Shown here piece by piece: positions 1 to 9,898 of a DNA stretch of 64,000 nucleotides. The number at the start of each line of letters is the position of its first letter. Position 1 is the stretch's first letter. The notes beneath the pieces are model-generated. The model was not told the origin of the DNA, did not search any database, and saw nothing but the letters and a program-made list of their open reading frames with translations. The position numbers and the translations under genes are program-made. Source of the stretch: Rhizobium pisi (GTDB lineage Bacteria > Pseudomonadota > Alphaproteobacteria > Rhizobiales > Rhizobiaceae); the NCBI RefSeq assembly GCF_003938655.1, contig NZ_RJJT01000002.1:186001-250000 (forward strand), read 5' to 3'.

Positions 1-451
1 CCGGCAGGTAGATCATCGGCATCCCGGCGCTGAGTGCGCCCATGATCAGGCCCGGCGTGGTCTTGTCGCATCCGCCCATCAGCACCACGCCGTCAACGGG
101 GTGGGCGCGGATCTGTTCTTCGGTCTCCATCGCCAGAAGGTTGCGGTAGAGCATGGTCGTCGGCTTCATGAAGTTCTCTGAAAGCGCCAGCGCCGGCATT
201 TCCACCGGAAAGCCGCCGGCCTGCAGCACCCCGCGCTTCACGTCTTCGACGCGATGCTTGAAATGGGCGTGGCAAGGATTGAGATCCGACCAGGTGGACA
301 GGATGCCGATCAGCGGCTTGCCGGCCCAATCGCCGGCGTCGTAACCCATCTGCATCAGGCGCGAGCGGTGGCCGAAGCCGCGCAGATCTTCGGATGCGAA
401 CCAGCGGGCCGACCGCAGCTCACCTGGTGTCTTGACCGCTTTCACAGACAT
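1..451 (-). CDS. IlvD/Edd-family sugar-acid dehydratase, C-terminal part outside window
   Basis: The first 150 residues of a dehydratase of the IlvD/Edd family, which removes water from sugar acids (arabonate, fuconate, xylonate, gluconate) or dihydroxy acids using an iron-sulfur cluster. Visible family marks are the N-terminal block ending in SDLNPC (Cys60, expected cluster ligand) and MGGCDKT (Cys128, second ligand), and a SENF motif near residue 91. The start is the ATG at 451; the nearby ATG at 459 is out of frame. It follows an enolase-family gene on the same strand after a 169-nt gap. The neighbouring sugar operon favours a pentonate/hexonate substrate over branched-chain amino acid synthesis; the exact substrate cannot be read. 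Truncated by the window edge. Confidence 0.88.
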   Translation of the reverse strand, partial: MSVKAVKTPGELRSARWFASEDLRGFGHRSRLMQMGYDAGDWAGKPLIGILSTWSDLNPCHAHFKHRVEDVKRGVLQAGGFPVEMPALALSENFMKPTTMLYRNLLAMETEEQIRAHPVDGVVLMGGCDKTTPGLIMGALSAGMPMIYLP

Positions 452-620
452 GCCGACATGCCTCCATTCCTATACAATATGCAACTATTGACACGACGCG
501 AAGCGTCCGAAGCCGGAAAGATATAGGTGCTCATCAATTCCTCAAGCCTGCCCCGCCCGCCGCAGGGACCGGAGAGTCCATGCATTGCAGCGCTCGACCC
601 ATGCCAACCACTCTTGGACA
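452..620 (-). promoter_or_regulatory. Intergenic region with possible promoter for the dehydratase gene
   Basis: The 169-nt gap between the enolase-family gene and the dehydratase gene is the largest gap in this leftward operon. It holds an AT-rich stretch near 470-495 that, read on the minus strand, contains TTGCATATTGTATAGG just before the dehydratase start and could be a promoter or operator. No clear terminator was seen. The dehydratase may therefore have its own promoter. This is inference only. Confidence 0.25.
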
Positions 621-2042
621 TTATGACAGCGGCTCCATCGCTTCGAAAGCTGGCAAGGCGCCGCTGGCATAGCCAATCGTCCCGAGCGAACCGATGGCGA
701 TCCGGCCGTCGCGGATCGACAGGAGCGGCCCATCCGGGCCTTGCTCATAGAGATCCGGATGGGCCGCGGCAAAGCGCGCTTTCTCCGCCAATGGCGCGCC
801 CTGCATGCCAGCCACATAGTGATGGCCGTTGCGCTCGACATGGGAAAGGCCGAGGAGAGACACCAGCGCCAGATCCTGCTGCACGGCAAGTCCTGCCTGG
901 CAGGTCAGGTCTTCGCCGGAGAGGAACAACCCCAGCACGCTTCCTGTCCTGATCCGGATCGCCTTCATGAGCGAGCGGTAAATGCCCTTGCAGGTTTTCG
1001 AAGAGACGCCGATATAGCCGAGCCCGCGGACCCGGGCGAAGGCGCCGTCGCCGTCGTCGCTTTCATCGATCAGGAAGGGCAGTTGCGCCGCGAGATCCCC
1101 GAGCGGCGTTTCCATGGTGATCTCGCGCGAGAACGGCTGTTCGACGAAGGCAATGGCGGCGCGCAGCCGCGCCAGGTGAGGCACGGCCTCGATCCGCGCC
1201 AGCAAGGCGGCAAGCTGTTCGGCGGTGGTGAATTGTTCGTTGCCGTCGACCGTCACCCGGTAATCGGGCACGCGGTCGAGCACGGCGGCGATTCGTCTGA
1301 GGCGGTCGAGATCGGCATCGATCACGCCTGAAAGCTTGATCTTGAACCAATGGTTGCCATAACGCGTTATCACCGCCTCGAGGCTCTGCGGCAGGCCATC
1401 GTCGATGGGTTCGGCGATATCGTTCTCGGTGATCGGATCGAGAAGCCCAATCGTATGCCGGGCCGAGATCGAGCCGGCGGGGCGAAGGCCGGCAAGCACC
1501 GCCGCCGCTGCATCGGCATCGATATCCCCAGGCAGCATATGGCCGCCGATGCCGATGATATTACGGCGCACTGCATCGAAAAACGAAATGCCGGCCATAC
1601 GGCAATAGGCATCCAGCGCCGCGCGGGCGATGAGCGAAGGGCCGAACCCGGCGGCCAATGGATTTCCCGGCAGGCGGCGCACGGTTTCGATCTCGTTGAC
1701 GCGTGCGGCGGTAAACAATGTCGTCGGGTGAGATGTTTCGAGCGACGCAGCGGCAGCGGCGCGGATCGAGGCGCGCAGCTGATCGACATTTTGCGCCGGC
1801 GTGAAGGCCGGGTTCTTGTCGAACCATTTCGGCACCATCATTTCGGCGGCTGCGCCGATGGCGGTTCGCCCCTCTTCATCCTCGACGCGGACCTTCAGGA
1901 AGGCCTGCGGCGCCTTTTCGAGGGTGGCAGCGCCGAAACGGAACGGCAGGCGCAGCCTGATATCACGCTCGAAGGCGTCGACTTCGATGATTCTGATGCG
2001 CCGCGCCGTCACGGAACCTCCAGTGCTTCTGTCCATGCTCAT
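621..2042 (-). CDS. Enolase-superfamily (mandelate racemase/muconate lactonising type) protein
   Basis: A 473-residue member of the enolase superfamily, whose enzymes abstract the proton alpha to a carboxylate of sugar acids or related compounds with Mg2+ help. Visible are a substrate-binding N-terminal domain, the KIKLSG stretch that usually carries the second-strand lysine, metal-ligand positions in VDGNEQ, VEQP and DESDD, and a SSKTCKG segment late in the barrel. The ATG at 2042 overlaps the upstream stop as ATGA, arguing for coupled translation; a GTG at 2012 has a closer GGAGG and is an alternative start. The protein is longer than the usual 380-420 residues. Likely a sugar-acid dehydratase or racemase in the oligosaccharide operon; substrate unknown. 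Confidence 0.82.
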   Translation of the reverse strand: MSMDRSTGGSVTARRIRIIEVDAFERDIRLRLPFRFGAATLEKAPQAFLKVRVEDEEGRTAIGAAAEMMVPKWFDKNPAFTPAQNVDQLRASIRAAAAASLETSHPTTLFTAARVNEIETVRRLPGNPLAAGFGPSLIARAALDAYCRMAGISFFDAVRRNIIGIGGHMLPGDIDADAAAAVLAGLRPAGSISARHTIGLLDPITENDIAEPIDDGLPQSLEAVITRYGNHWFKIKLSGVIDADLDRLRRIAAVLDRVPDYRVTVDGNEQFTTAEQLAALLARIEAVPHLARLRAAIAFVEQPFSREITMETPLGDLAAQLPFLIDESDDGDGAFARVRGLGYIGVSSKTCKGIYRSLMKAIRIRTGSVLGLFLSGEDLTCQAGLAVQQDLALVSLLGLSHVERNGHHYVAGMQGAPLAEKARFAAAHPDLYEQGPDGPLLSIRDGRIAIGSLGTIGYASGALPAFEAMEPLS

Positions 2043-3055
2043 GCCATGCGGTCGAGCATGGCGCGGGTGACCTCGTGGTGGAGCGGCTCCCGGCGAAGAA
2101 GCCTTCCGATCTCATCCACCATGGCCTGCCCCTGGGCGAAATGCGCCTCTTCGGTGTGACCTGCGGCATGCGGCGAAATGGTGACATTCGCAAGCATGGG
2201 ATCGCGGAAGGGACTGTCCGGCGGCAGCGGCTCGTTGTCGAAGACATCAAGAGCGGCCACGATACGGCCGGCCCGAATCTCGGCGAGCAGTGCCGCTTGA
2301 TCGACCAACTCCGCACGCGCCGTGTTGATGAACAGCGCGCCGGGGCGCAGCAGCGCCAGTTCGCGGGCGCCGATCATGCGGCGGGTCTCGGGCAGAACGG
2401 GCGCATGCAGGGAAATCACGTCGCTTTGAGCCAGCGCATCGTCCAGCGCGGCGCTGACAACGCCGAGCGCGGCAGCCTCAGTCTCGTCCAGATAGGGATC
2501 GAAGACCAGGACGCGGCAGCCGAAAGGAACAAGCAGGCGCATCACCGCCCGGCCGACATAGCCGGCACCGACGATGCCGACGGTTCTCGCGCCAAGCAAT
2601 CTCTGCGGTACGGCGGCGCGGACGTCGAGCCATTCGCCGCCGTTGCGCAGGCGATGATGCAGCCGATCAATGCCGCGCATGGCAAGCAGCGCTTCGGCGA
2701 CGACGAACTCGGCCACCGAGGCGGCGATTTTCGAAGCGGCATGGCTGACGCGAAGGCCATCGTCGAACAGGCGCGCCGGTATGAGCGTGCGGACGCTGCC
2801 TGCTGAATGGGCGACAAGGGCAAGCCGAGGATGGCGCTGGCGCGCGGCGGCATCAAAGGGCGGCGTGCCCCATCCGGTAAGGCAGGCCGTGGCGCCTTGC
2901 AGCAGGCGATCAACATCGCTTGCGTCGATTGTCGCGCCGGCCGGCCAGCGCACATCGCCAAGGGTATTCAACTGGGCAATCGCCGTATCGTCGAGCATCA
3001 TGCGACGTGTTTTTTCGGTCAAAAGAACGGAGATGACGGGAGCTTGTTTACGCAT
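2039..3055 (-). CDS. D-isomer-specific 2-hydroxyacid dehydrogenase
   Basis: A 338-residue NAD(P)-dependent oxidoreductase of the 2-hydroxyacid dehydrogenase family (phosphoglycerate, glyoxylate/hydroxypyruvate reductases). The Rossmann motif reads GIVGAGYVGRA; the catalytic Arg lies in NTARAELVD, the Glu in DNEPL and the His in SPHAAGHTEE, so all three active-site residues are present. The ATG at 3055 overlaps the end of the epimerase gene by 8 nt; a longer reading upstream is only the shadow of that gene. It sits between the epimerase and enolase-family genes and probably reduces or oxidises a 2-keto/2-hydroxy acid made by this pathway. No substrate-specific motif could be read. Confidence 0.88.
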   Translation of the reverse strand: MRKQAPVISVLLTEKTRRMMLDDTAIAQLNTLGDVRWPAGATIDASDVDRLLQGATACLTGWGTPPFDAAARQRHPRLALVAHSAGSVRTLIPARLFDDGLRVSHAASKIAASVAEFVVAEALLAMRGIDRLHHRLRNGGEWLDVRAAVPQRLLGARTVGIVGAGYVGRAVMRLLVPFGCRVLVFDPYLDETEAAALGVVSAALDDALAQSDVISLHAPVLPETRRMIGARELALLRPGALFINTARAELVDQAALLAEIRAGRIVAALDVFDNEPLPPDSPFRDPMLANVTISPHAAGHTEEAHFAQGQAMVDEIGRLLRREPLHHEVTRAMLDRMA

Positions 3056-3878
3056 GGTTTTGCTCTTTCGCTGCGGCGACCAGGCGCCTGAGATGGGCGA
3101 GATCGGCGCGGGCCTTGCCGAGCGCCTGCTCGCGGGGGACCCGGTATTGGGAATGAACCGAGAGCACACCGGCAAATCCGGTGGCGACCAGATGCGGGAC
3201 GATTTCGTTCCAGGGCACCATGCCCTCGTCGAGCCCATACCAATCCGAATGCCATGCGCGTTGGCCGTCGGCGCCGTAAGCGCCGGGAAACCAGCCGCCA
3301 TTCTTGACGCCTATGCAGCAGAACCACGGATCGAGAAGGTCGAGGCTCAGACGCCAATCCTCGCTGCCCTCGCGAACGATCTGATTGGCCGGATCGGGAT
3401 AGGCACCGATCCTGACGGGATCGCGGCCGGTGAGCAATTGCCTCGCCAGCGCGCCGGAGCTGTGCAGGGTCCCGCCGTGAAGCTGGATGGTCAGCTTGAC
3501 ACCGAAACGTTCGGCAAGGCGTTCGAAGCCATCAAGGTCACGCCGGGCTTCATCGACCTGCAGCTTCCAGCGGCGCGACGGATCATAGCGCCAGAAGCCA
3601 AGCCTGACCTGCCCGATGCCGGCCTCGCCGCAGCAGCCGACAAGCCGTGACGTGGAGTCGTCGGGCCGCGTGGAATCGATCGTCGCCATTGGCGTGCGCA
3701 CCCCCGCCTCGGCAAAGAGCTTTGCGGCCTTGACGATTTCCTCGGGTCTCTCAGGCGAGACGGCGTGTCCCTCGCGGATGAGAAGATCGGCGCAGTCGAA
3801 GCCCAAAGCGACCGTCATCTCTGCCGCTCTTTCGAGTGACAAGCCCTCAAGGGTCTTGGTGAAATAGGCGATATCCAT
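3048..3878 (-). CDS. Sugar phosphate isomerase/epimerase (TIM-barrel, AP-endonuclease family 2 fold)
   Basis: A 276-residue TIM-barrel protein of the xylose isomerase-like family that includes hydroxypyruvate isomerase, IolE, IolI and sugar epimerases. It begins MDIAYFTKTLEGLSLERAAEM, typical of the group, and has the LQLHGGT and SVHSQYR segments where the metal-binding His residues of the fold usually lie. No signal peptide, so cytoplasmic. It lies between the GH39 gene and the dehydrogenase gene with a short gap and an overlap. With an IolB-like gene two genes upstream, an inositol-like or uronate-like route is possible, but the substrate is not evident. Confidence 0.8.
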   Translation of the reverse strand: MDIAYFTKTLEGLSLERAAEMTVALGFDCADLLIREGHAVSPERPEEIVKAAKLFAEAGVRTPMATIDSTRPDDSTSRLVGCCGEAGIGQVRLGFWRYDPSRRWKLQVDEARRDLDGFERLAERFGVKLTIQLHGGTLHSSGALARQLLTGRDPVRIGAYPDPANQIVREGSEDWRLSLDLLDPWFCCIGVKNGGWFPGAYGADGQRAWHSDWYGLDEGMVPWNEIVPHLVATGFAGVLSVHSQYRVPREQALGKARADLAHLRRLVAAAKEQNHA

Positions 3879-3901
3879 GGCTCAGATCCGGAAGATGCTG
3901 T

Positions 3902-5767
3902 TCATGAGGCAGAGACACAAAGCTCGCTGCGGCGGCCGAATGCATCGCGGGCGCAGACCGCGTAACGCACACCCTGAGGCGGCGACATGTGCAGGAATGC
4001 CGTCGAGATCAGCGGTGCCGTGCTGACTTTTTCAAAGGCCTTGCCGTCGGCGCTGGCCAGGACATCGTAGAAGATGGCAGGGCCGGCATCGCCGGCGGCC
4101 CAGAACAGCATGCGTTCTTCCCGGCCGCCGAGACCAAGGTAACGGTCGACGACAAGGCCGGTCGGTGTCGCCGGGGCCGCGCCGGTGTCGGGAACGATAA
4201 GCACCTGCGTCAGCGACGGCAACGGCACATCCAGGTCGACGCTGAGCCGGCCTTCCTCACACGCGACGACACTGATTGGATGCAGCAAGGCGGGTTCCTG
4301 CGCATGGCGCAGCTCGGCGAATTGCGCTTCGGTCGGTTCGGATGGCGCGCCGACCGGTTCGAAGGGCCCGCGCGGATTGCTTTCGTCGCGCTGGGCCTCC
4401 CAGACCTCCATCGGATTGGTGAATTCCTCGTCGATGCGCAGCAGGCAAAGCGCGTGGCGGCCGGGAACCAACCCGCTCACCTCGAGGCGAACGGCGGTCC
4501 GGCCAGAACGGTTGATGGCATCGACGCTGTGGATGAGGCTGATGGAAACGCCGCCGCCCGGCAGTCGCGTCGGCAGGATCGCCAGGCCATCCTGATCGGG
4601 AGCAAGCGGCGGTTCGGCCGTCACCTTGCAAACGGTATCGCCGAGCGTTGCCAGCAGTTCCATCGATGTGAGGCCGGGCTTCTTGACGATGTCGAAGGGC
4701 GGTGCCTGATCGACATCCGTGACCAGCCGGTTCAGATCGGTCTTGTGCTCCCACTGCGCCTTGGTGAAATTGCGCGAACCGAAATAGGCAAAGATCGTGC
4801 GCTGACCCCAACCGCCGATAAAGGCGTGGTCATTGCTGAGGAAGGTGAAATCCGCCGCCTTCGGTGCGATGATGCGCCGGTCGTGCTGTTCGATGATCCG
4901 GGCGATAATCCCGGCATAATAGGCCTTGCCGTGCCAGCTGTGATGATCGCTCCAGCCGAGCTGCGGATCGCATTCGTCGTTGACGATGGGGAGGCCGGCA
5001 AGCCGTGGGTGATGTTCCGTGAGATAGTCGACGACGAGAAGCGTGCGGTCGACGATGGCATTGGTTTTTGGAGTCAGGTCTTCCTTGCTGCCGTTGACGG
5101 CTTTTTCGTGGATCGAGATGTAGTCAAGGCGCGGCGGCCCGTCACTGGTCAGGCAGCTCGTGCCGCTGTCGCAATGGGCCATGAGGGCGCGGAAGATCGG
5201 TGACAGGGTGCGGGCGGTACCGGGTCCGCCCATCGGCAGGTTGGGATCGATGGCGTCTAGTCCCGCGACGCAGGCATCGTAATAGTTGGTGTAACCCTTG
5301 ATCCCGTAGGTCCACCAGCCGGAGTCGGCCTCGTTGGTTGTTTCGAAATACCACGTGCGCAGTTCGTCCATGCCGTAACGCGCGCCATAGCGGTCCACTG
5401 TTGCCGTCACGAGATCCCGCCAGCGCCTGACCTGATCCATGTCCTCGTAATCGGTGAAGAGACCTGACGGGTTGCCCATCAGCTCGAAGAACGGCTTCAG
5501 GCGATGTTCGATCATCACGTCGAGCGCGCGGTCGAGCAGAGACCAGTCATAGCCGGTCCCGCCGGTCGCGCGCAGCAGATTGCAGAGGTAGTGCACACGC
5601 AAATACCGGATACCCTCGTTCGGCAGACCGCCGATATAGGCAAGCATCTGGCGCATCTCAGGCTCGAGCAGCAGTTCGGCCGGCGAAAAGCCGGTGCCGC
5701 GCCAGAACCGGTTGAACGGGCGGACCGCTTCACCGGCATCGACGCTGATTCGCGTACGTTCACGCAT
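3902..5767 (-). CDS. GH39-type glycoside hydrolase (beta-xylosidase-like)
   Basis: A 621-residue enzyme resembling GH39 beta-xylosidases and alpha-L-iduronidases. The (beta/alpha)8 domain occupies roughly the first 400 residues. The acid/base Glu is expected in FETTNEAD and the nucleophile Glu in VNDECDP, both visible. A beta-sandwich and a fibronectin-like tail follow. The ATG at 5767 has AGGAGAAACG just upstream and is preferred over a longer reading. No signal peptide is seen, so the enzyme should act on short oligosaccharides after import by the Opp-type transporter of the same operon. It is probably a xylosidase or a related enzyme; linkage specificity is not determined. Confidence 0.8.
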   Translation of the reverse strand: MRERTRISVDAGEAVRPFNRFWRGTGFSPAELLLEPEMRQMLAYIGGLPNEGIRYLRVHYLCNLLRATGGTGYDWSLLDRALDVMIEHRLKPFFELMGNPSGLFTDYEDMDQVRRWRDLVTATVDRYGARYGMDELRTWYFETTNEADSGWWTYGIKGYTNYYDACVAGLDAIDPNLPMGGPGTARTLSPIFRALMAHCDSGTSCLTSDGPPRLDYISIHEKAVNGSKEDLTPKTNAIVDRTLLVVDYLTEHHPRLAGLPIVNDECDPQLGWSDHHSWHGKAYYAGIIARIIEQHDRRIIAPKAADFTFLSNDHAFIGGWGQRTIFAYFGSRNFTKAQWEHKTDLNRLVTDVDQAPPFDIVKKPGLTSMELLATLGDTVCKVTAEPPLAPDQDGLAILPTRLPGGGVSISLIHSVDAINRSGRTAVRLEVSGLVPGRHALCLLRIDEEFTNPMEVWEAQRDESNPRGPFEPVGAPSEPTEAQFAELRHAQEPALLHPISVVACEEGRLSVDLDVPLPSLTQVLIVPDTGAAPATPTGLVVDRYLGLGGREERMLFWAAGDAGPAIFYDVLASADGKAFEKVSTAPLISTAFLHMSPPQGVRYAVCARDAFGRRSELCVSAS

Positions 5768-5822
5768 GGTCGTTTCTCCTTGGACGGAAGGTTGCCAGTT
5801 CCGCAATGCGGCAGAAGCCTGA

Positions 5823-6656
5823 TCATTTGAACTTGTCGCGCATCGCATCGATGCCGGGGATGGTTTTGGTCAGATGCTGATGGGCGGGATCGAAGCGCTG
5901 GATCAGACCGCGGCGATGCTTGCCGACGAGAATGGTGAAGATATAACCGCGATGCCCCGGCGAGGTGGCCGTCGGGTGGTAACCCCGGTCGAGCAGGAAG
6001 GTGTCGCCGTGGCGGGTCATCAGGATCTTGACCGGGCCGTCCTCGTCATAGGTGATCTGGCTGCCGAAGCCGGTCTCGGGCTGGAAGCGATAGTGATAGA
6101 GCTCCTCGTGCCGGGTCTCGGCATCGCCGTCTTCGGTGTCGTGCTTGTGCGGGGGATAGCCGGACCAGCAGCCCTCGCCGGCATAGAGTTCGCTGACCAG
6201 GAGATTGCCGCAGCGTCCGTTCTGTCGCTGGCCGAGCAGGTGGACAATCCGCCGCTGGCTGTGTGTGTCCAGCGAGCCGACATTGACCGCGTCGACCTCG
6301 GCGGGCGTGACCCGGAACGGGGCGTAACGCGTGTCGCAGAGGCCGCCGGCAATAGCAACTTCCGCAGGTCCGCCGTGAGCCGATATCCGGACTTTGGCGC
6401 CGACCGGCGCGTAAACCGAGTCCGCATCGCCTCCCCAGATATCGGCTCGCCGGCCCACAGCTTCGAACAAGATGTCATCCACCTCGATATCCACCCGACC
6501 CGACAGCACGACATAGAGGCTTTCATGCGTGAGCAATCGCCGGGTGTCCTGCTCGTTGGAGGCAAGCATGACGAGATCGAAGTAAATGAGATCGAGCGTC
6601 TTGGAGGAGGTATCCACAATAGGACGCTGCTCGGAGCGTGGAATGAAATCGGGCAT
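5823..6656 (-). CDS. IolB-family 5-deoxy-glucuronate isomerase-like protein
   Basis: A 277-residue double-cupin protein of the KduI/IolB family. IolB converts 5-deoxy-D-glucuronate to 2-deoxy-5-keto-gluconate in myo-inositol breakdown. The metal-site motif PPHKHDTEDG followed by EELYHYRF is the family signature, and HPTATSPGHRGY gives the late His. The ATG at 6656 overlaps the stop of the upstream ATPase gene (ATGA). No iolC, iolD, iolE or iolG genes are seen in the window, so this copy probably serves an uncommon uronate or oligosaccharide pathway rather than general inositol use. Family assignment is firm, in vivo substrate is inference. Confidence 0.82.
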   Translation of the reverse strand: MPDFIPRSEQRPIVDTSSKTLDLIYFDLVMLASNEQDTRRLLTHESLYVVLSGRVDIEVDDILFEAVGRRADIWGGDADSVYAPVGAKVRISAHGGPAEVAIAGGLCDTRYAPFRVTPAEVDAVNVGSLDTHSQRRIVHLLGQRQNGRCGNLLVSELYAGEGCWSGYPPHKHDTEDGDAETRHEELYHYRFQPETGFGSQITYDEDGPVKILMTRHGDTFLLDRGYHPTATSPGHRGYIFTILVGKHRRGLIQRFDPAHQHLTKTIPGIDAMRDKFK

Positions 6657-7717
6657 CAATTGAACTCCGGAATGGTACGGTCGGCAAAGGGATTGAGGCT
6701 CAAAGCTTCGGCGTGATGGCAGGCGACTGCGTGCCCGTCAGCTGTGACAGTGCGCAAGGCCGGCACCTCCTGCCTGCAAAGCTCGGTGGCGTGGCGGCAG
6801 CGCGGATGAAATGCGCAGCCGGGCGGCGGATGGGCGGGATCGGCGACCTCGCCCCCCAGCCGAATGCGCTGGCCGTGGCGGCGCATCCTCGGATCGGCGA
6901 TCGGCACTGCAGAGAGCAGCGCTTCGGTGTAGGGGTGGAGCGGGCGCGAGAAGATCTGCTCGGTCGGAGCCTTTTCGACGACCCGGCCGACATACATGAC
7001 GGCGATATTGTCGGAGATGTGCCGGACGACCGAGAGATCGTGGGCGACAAAGAGATAGGTCAACCCGAACTGCTCCTGCAGGTCCTGCAGCAAGTTGATG
7101 GTCTGCGCCTGCACGCTGACGTCGAGCGCCGAGACGGCCTCGTCGGCAATGACGAGGCGCGGATTGGACGCAAGCGCCCGGGCGATGCCGATGCGCTGGC
7201 GCTCACCGCCGGAGAAAGCGTGGGGATAGCGGCGCATATATTCGGGCCGCAAGCCGACGCTCCGCATGAGATCGGCGACCCGGTGCTCGAGTTCCCGGCC
7301 CTTGACGATGCCGTTGACGCTGAGGACCTCGCCGATGATGTCGATCACGGGAAGGCGCGGATTGAGCGAGGATTGCGGGTCCTGGAACACGATGCGCAGG
7401 TCGCGGTGGATTTCCTTGAGGGCAGGACCCGACAGCCCAGCGAGATCGACCGTGCCGCCGCTGCGGTCGCGATAGCGGATTTCCCCGCCTGTGGGCCGAT
7501 AGATGCGCAGGACGGTGCGGGCAAGCGTCGACTTGCCGCAACCGGATTCGCCGACGATGCCAAGCGTCTCGCCGTCCTCGACGCGAAGCGAAACGCCGTC
7601 GACCGCCTTGACGTGCCCGACCACGTGCCGGAACGCGCCCTTGCGAATGGGGAAATGCATCCTGAGGTCGTTGAGTTCGAGCAGCGGGCTGCGTGGTGTC
7701 GCGGGACCGGCCATCAT
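6656..7717 (-). CDS. Opp/Dpp-type ABC transporter ATP-binding protein (OppF-like)
   Basis: A 353-residue ATPase subunit of a peptide/oligosaccharide importer. Walker A is GESGCGKST, the signature is [15 protein letters not shown] and Walker B is [12 protein letters not shown]. The C-terminal extension with spaced Cys ([17 protein letters not shown]) matches the OppF/DppF iron-sulfur-like tail. The ATG at 7717 overlaps the stop of the OppD-like gene, with AGGAGGACG as ribosome site. It pairs with the second ATPase and two permeases encoded upstream. In rhizobia several Opp-type systems carry sugars (for example the Agp alpha-galactoside system), and the glycosidases here suggest the same. Confidence 0.93.
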   Translation of the reverse strand: MMAGPATPRSPLLELNDLRMHFPIRKGAFRHVVGHVKAVDGVSLRVEDGETLGIVGESGCGKSTLARTVLRIYRPTGGEIRYRDRSGGTVDLAGLSGPALKEIHRDLRIVFQDPQSSLNPRLPVIDIIGEVLSVNGIVKGRELEHRVADLMRSVGLRPEYMRRYPHAFSGGERQRIGIARALASNPRLVIADEAVSALDVSVQAQTINLLQDLQEQFGLTYLFVAHDLSVVRHISDNIAVMYVGRVVEKAPTEQIFSRPLHPYTEALLSAVPIADPRMRRHGQRIRLGGEVADPAHPPPGCAFHPRCRHATELCRQEVPALRTVTADGHAVACHHAEALSLNPFADRTIPEFN

Positions 7718-8763
7718 CGTCCTCCTTCGTAAAGCAGACAGCTGGCGACGTGCCCGTCGCCAATGACGACGGATTGAGGGTCATTCCGGTCGCAAAGACC
7801 CGCCCTCGCCTGCTTGCATCGGGGATGGAAGCTGCAGCCTTCAGGCCGGGCGAAACGCGAAGGCACCATGCCGTCGATGACCGCGAGCCGTTCGCTGGGT
7901 TGCCCATGCATGCGCGGCACCGACTGCAGCAGCGCCTTGGTGTAGGGATGGGCCGGCGCGTGGAAGATCGTGTCGACGTCGCCCGCCTCCACGACCCGGC
8001 CGACATACATGACGACGACCTCGTCGGCGATCTCGGCGACGACGCCGAGATCATGGGTGACGAACAGCACCGAGAGCCCGAATTCGGCCTGCAGCGAGGC
8101 CAGGAGATCGAGGATGTTGGCCTGGGTGGTGACATCGAGCGCCGTGGTTGGCTCGTCGGCGATCAGCAGCTTCGGGCGACAGGCGAGCGCCAGCGCAATG
8201 CAGACGCGCTGGCGCATGCCGCCGGAAAACTGGAATGCGTAACTTTCCATGCGCTCGGCCGGCCGGGGAATGCCGACCAGAGCCAGGGTCTCGATCGCAT
8301 GCTCGCGCGCCTCCTTGCGGCCCATCTTCAGATGCAGGCGGATCACTTCCACCATCTGGTTGCCGATCGTATGGACGGGCGAAAGGGCGGCCATCGGCTC
8401 CTGGCTGATCAGGCCGATCTGAGCGCCGCGGATCGCCCGCATGTCACGGCCGCGCGGATCGAGCGCCGCGAGATCGACGGCGGGTGCGTCCGGATCGGGC
8501 CGGTAGCGGATCGCGCCCGAGACGATGCGGCCGCCACGCGGAACCTGATTGAGGATCGAGCGGCCGGTGATGCTCTTGCCCGAACCGGATTCGCCGACAA
8601 CGCAGACCGTCTTGCCGCGCGGGACGGTGAAGGAGACGCCGTCGACCGCCCTGATCGTGCCCAAACCGCCGAAGAAGTGGGTCCTGAGATCGTCGACCTC
8701 GATCAGCGGGTCGCGATCGGCGCGCCGCCCGCCGGCGGCGGCGAAATTGGAGTCAGTATTCAT
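7714..8763 (-). CDS. Opp/Dpp-type ABC transporter ATP-binding protein (OppD-like)
   Basis: A 349-residue ATPase, partner of the downstream OppF-like subunit. Walker A is [11 protein letters not shown], the signature [15 protein letters not shown] and Walker [14 protein letters not shown]. The tail contains the Cys-rich EGCSFHPRC and GLCDRN segment of the family. The ATG at 8763 overlaps the end of the OppC-like permease gene by 11 nt; an earlier in-frame ATG lies deeper inside that gene and is less likely. It energises import of the ligand bound by the family-5 binding protein encoded at the head of the operon. Confidence 0.92.
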   Translation of the reverse strand: MNTDSNFAAAGGRRADRDPLIEVDDLRTHFFGGLGTIRAVDGVSFTVPRGKTVCVVGESGSGKSITGRSILNQVPRGGRIVSGAIRYRPDPDAPAVDLAALDPRGRDMRAIRGAQIGLISQEPMAALSPVHTIGNQMVEVIRLHLKMGRKEAREHAIETLALVGIPRPAERMESYAFQFSGGMRQRVCIALALACRPKLLIADEPTTALDVTTQANILDLLASLQAEFGLSVLFVTHDLGVVAEIADEVVVMYVGRVVEAGDVDTIFHAPAHPYTKALLQSVPRMHGQPSERLAVIDGMVPSRFARPEGCSFHPRCKQARAGLCDRNDPQSVVIGDGHVASCLLYEGGR

Positions 8764-9886
8764 AGGGATCTGCAGCATCGCGTAATCCATCACCAAGGAA
8801 ATTGAGGGCGAGCACCGTGACGATCACCGCGATGCCGGGAAGAAACAGCCAGGGTGCGCTTGAGACCGCGAGGATGTTCTGCGCTTCCTGCAGCAGCACG
8901 CCCCAGCTGACGACAGGCGGACGCAGGCCGATGCCGAGGAAGGAGAGCGCGGTTTCGGCCAGGATCATCGTCGGGATGGCGAGCGTCACCGAGGCGATGA
9001 TGTGGCTCATGAAGGACGGAACCATGTGCCGCCAGATGATGCGCATCCGGGAGCAACCATCGAGACCAGCGGCGAGGACGAAATCCTCGGTTTTCAGCGA
9101 CAGGAAGCGGCCGCGCACCACACGCGCGAGATCGGTCCAGCCGATCAGCGACAGGATGACCGTGATCCAGAGATAGACCAGGACCGGATCGGCGCTGATC
9201 GGGACGGCGGCCGCGAGGCCCATCCACAGCGGGATGGTCGGGATCGAGTTGATAAGCTCGATGCAGCGCTGGATCACATCGTCCACCCAGCCGCCATAGA
9301 GGCCGGAGATACCGCCCAGGATGATGCCGAGGACGAGGCTGATCGCGACGCCGATGAGGCCCACGGACATTGAAACGCGGGTGCCGTGGACCGTCCGGCT
9401 GAAGACGTCGCGGCCCAACCGGTCGGCGCCGAACAGGTAGAATGGTTTGCCGGGCTCGGTCGGGCCTATCAGGTGCCGATCAATATTGAACAGCCCCCAG
9501 AGCCGATAGGGTTCGCCTTTCACGAAGAAGCCGACAGAAATGACGATGGCCGGATCGGGCGCGTAATCGCGGCTGAGCGCGATCGGATCGACCTTCATCG
9601 AATAGCCGTTGACGTAAAGCGGATGAAATCCGCCCGCCGCATCGTAGCCGGCGAATCTGAGCTGCTGGGGCGGCGCATAGGTGTAGCGGGAATCGTAGGT
9701 CTGCGACGAAACCGGGGCGAGGACGTCGGCGAATAGGGCGACCAGGTAGATCAGGAAGATGACGATGCCTGCGGCGAGCGCCAGCCGATGACGGCAGAAG
9801 CGCCACCAGATGAGCTTCCATTGTCCGGCCAGGGCGTCAGCGTTTTGGACGGGTTCAGGCGACAGCGCGATGGCTTGATCTGTCAT
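8753..9886 (-). CDS. Opp/Dpp-type ABC transporter permease (OppC-like)
   Basis: A 377-residue inner-membrane permease. A first membrane segment near residues 35-55 is followed by a long periplasmic stretch, then about five more segments. The transporter domain contains the EAA-like loop AAGLDGCSRMRIIWRHMVPS. It is longer than typical OppC (about 300 residues) because of the roughly 100-residue insert after the first segment, a feature of sugar-type Opp permeases. It starts 12 nt after the OppB-like gene. Confidence 0.92.
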   Translation of the reverse strand: MTDQAIALSPEPVQNADALAGQWKLIWWRFCRHRLALAAGIVIFLIYLVALFADVLAPVSSQTYDSRYTYAPPQQLRFAGYDAAGGFHPLYVNGYSMKVDPIALSRDYAPDPAIVISVGFFVKGEPYRLWGLFNIDRHLIGPTEPGKPFYLFGADRLGRDVFSRTVHGTRVSMSVGLIGVAISLVLGIILGGISGLYGGWVDDVIQRCIELINSIPTIPLWMGLAAAVPISADPVLVYLWITVILSLIGWTDLARVVRGRFLSLKTEDFVLAAGLDGCSRMRIIWRHMVPSFMSHIIASVTLAIPTMILAETALSFLGIGLRPPVVSWGVLLQEAQNILAVSSAPWLFLPGIAVIVTVLALNFLGDGLRDAADPYEY

Positions 9887-9898
9887 TTTGTATGTCCT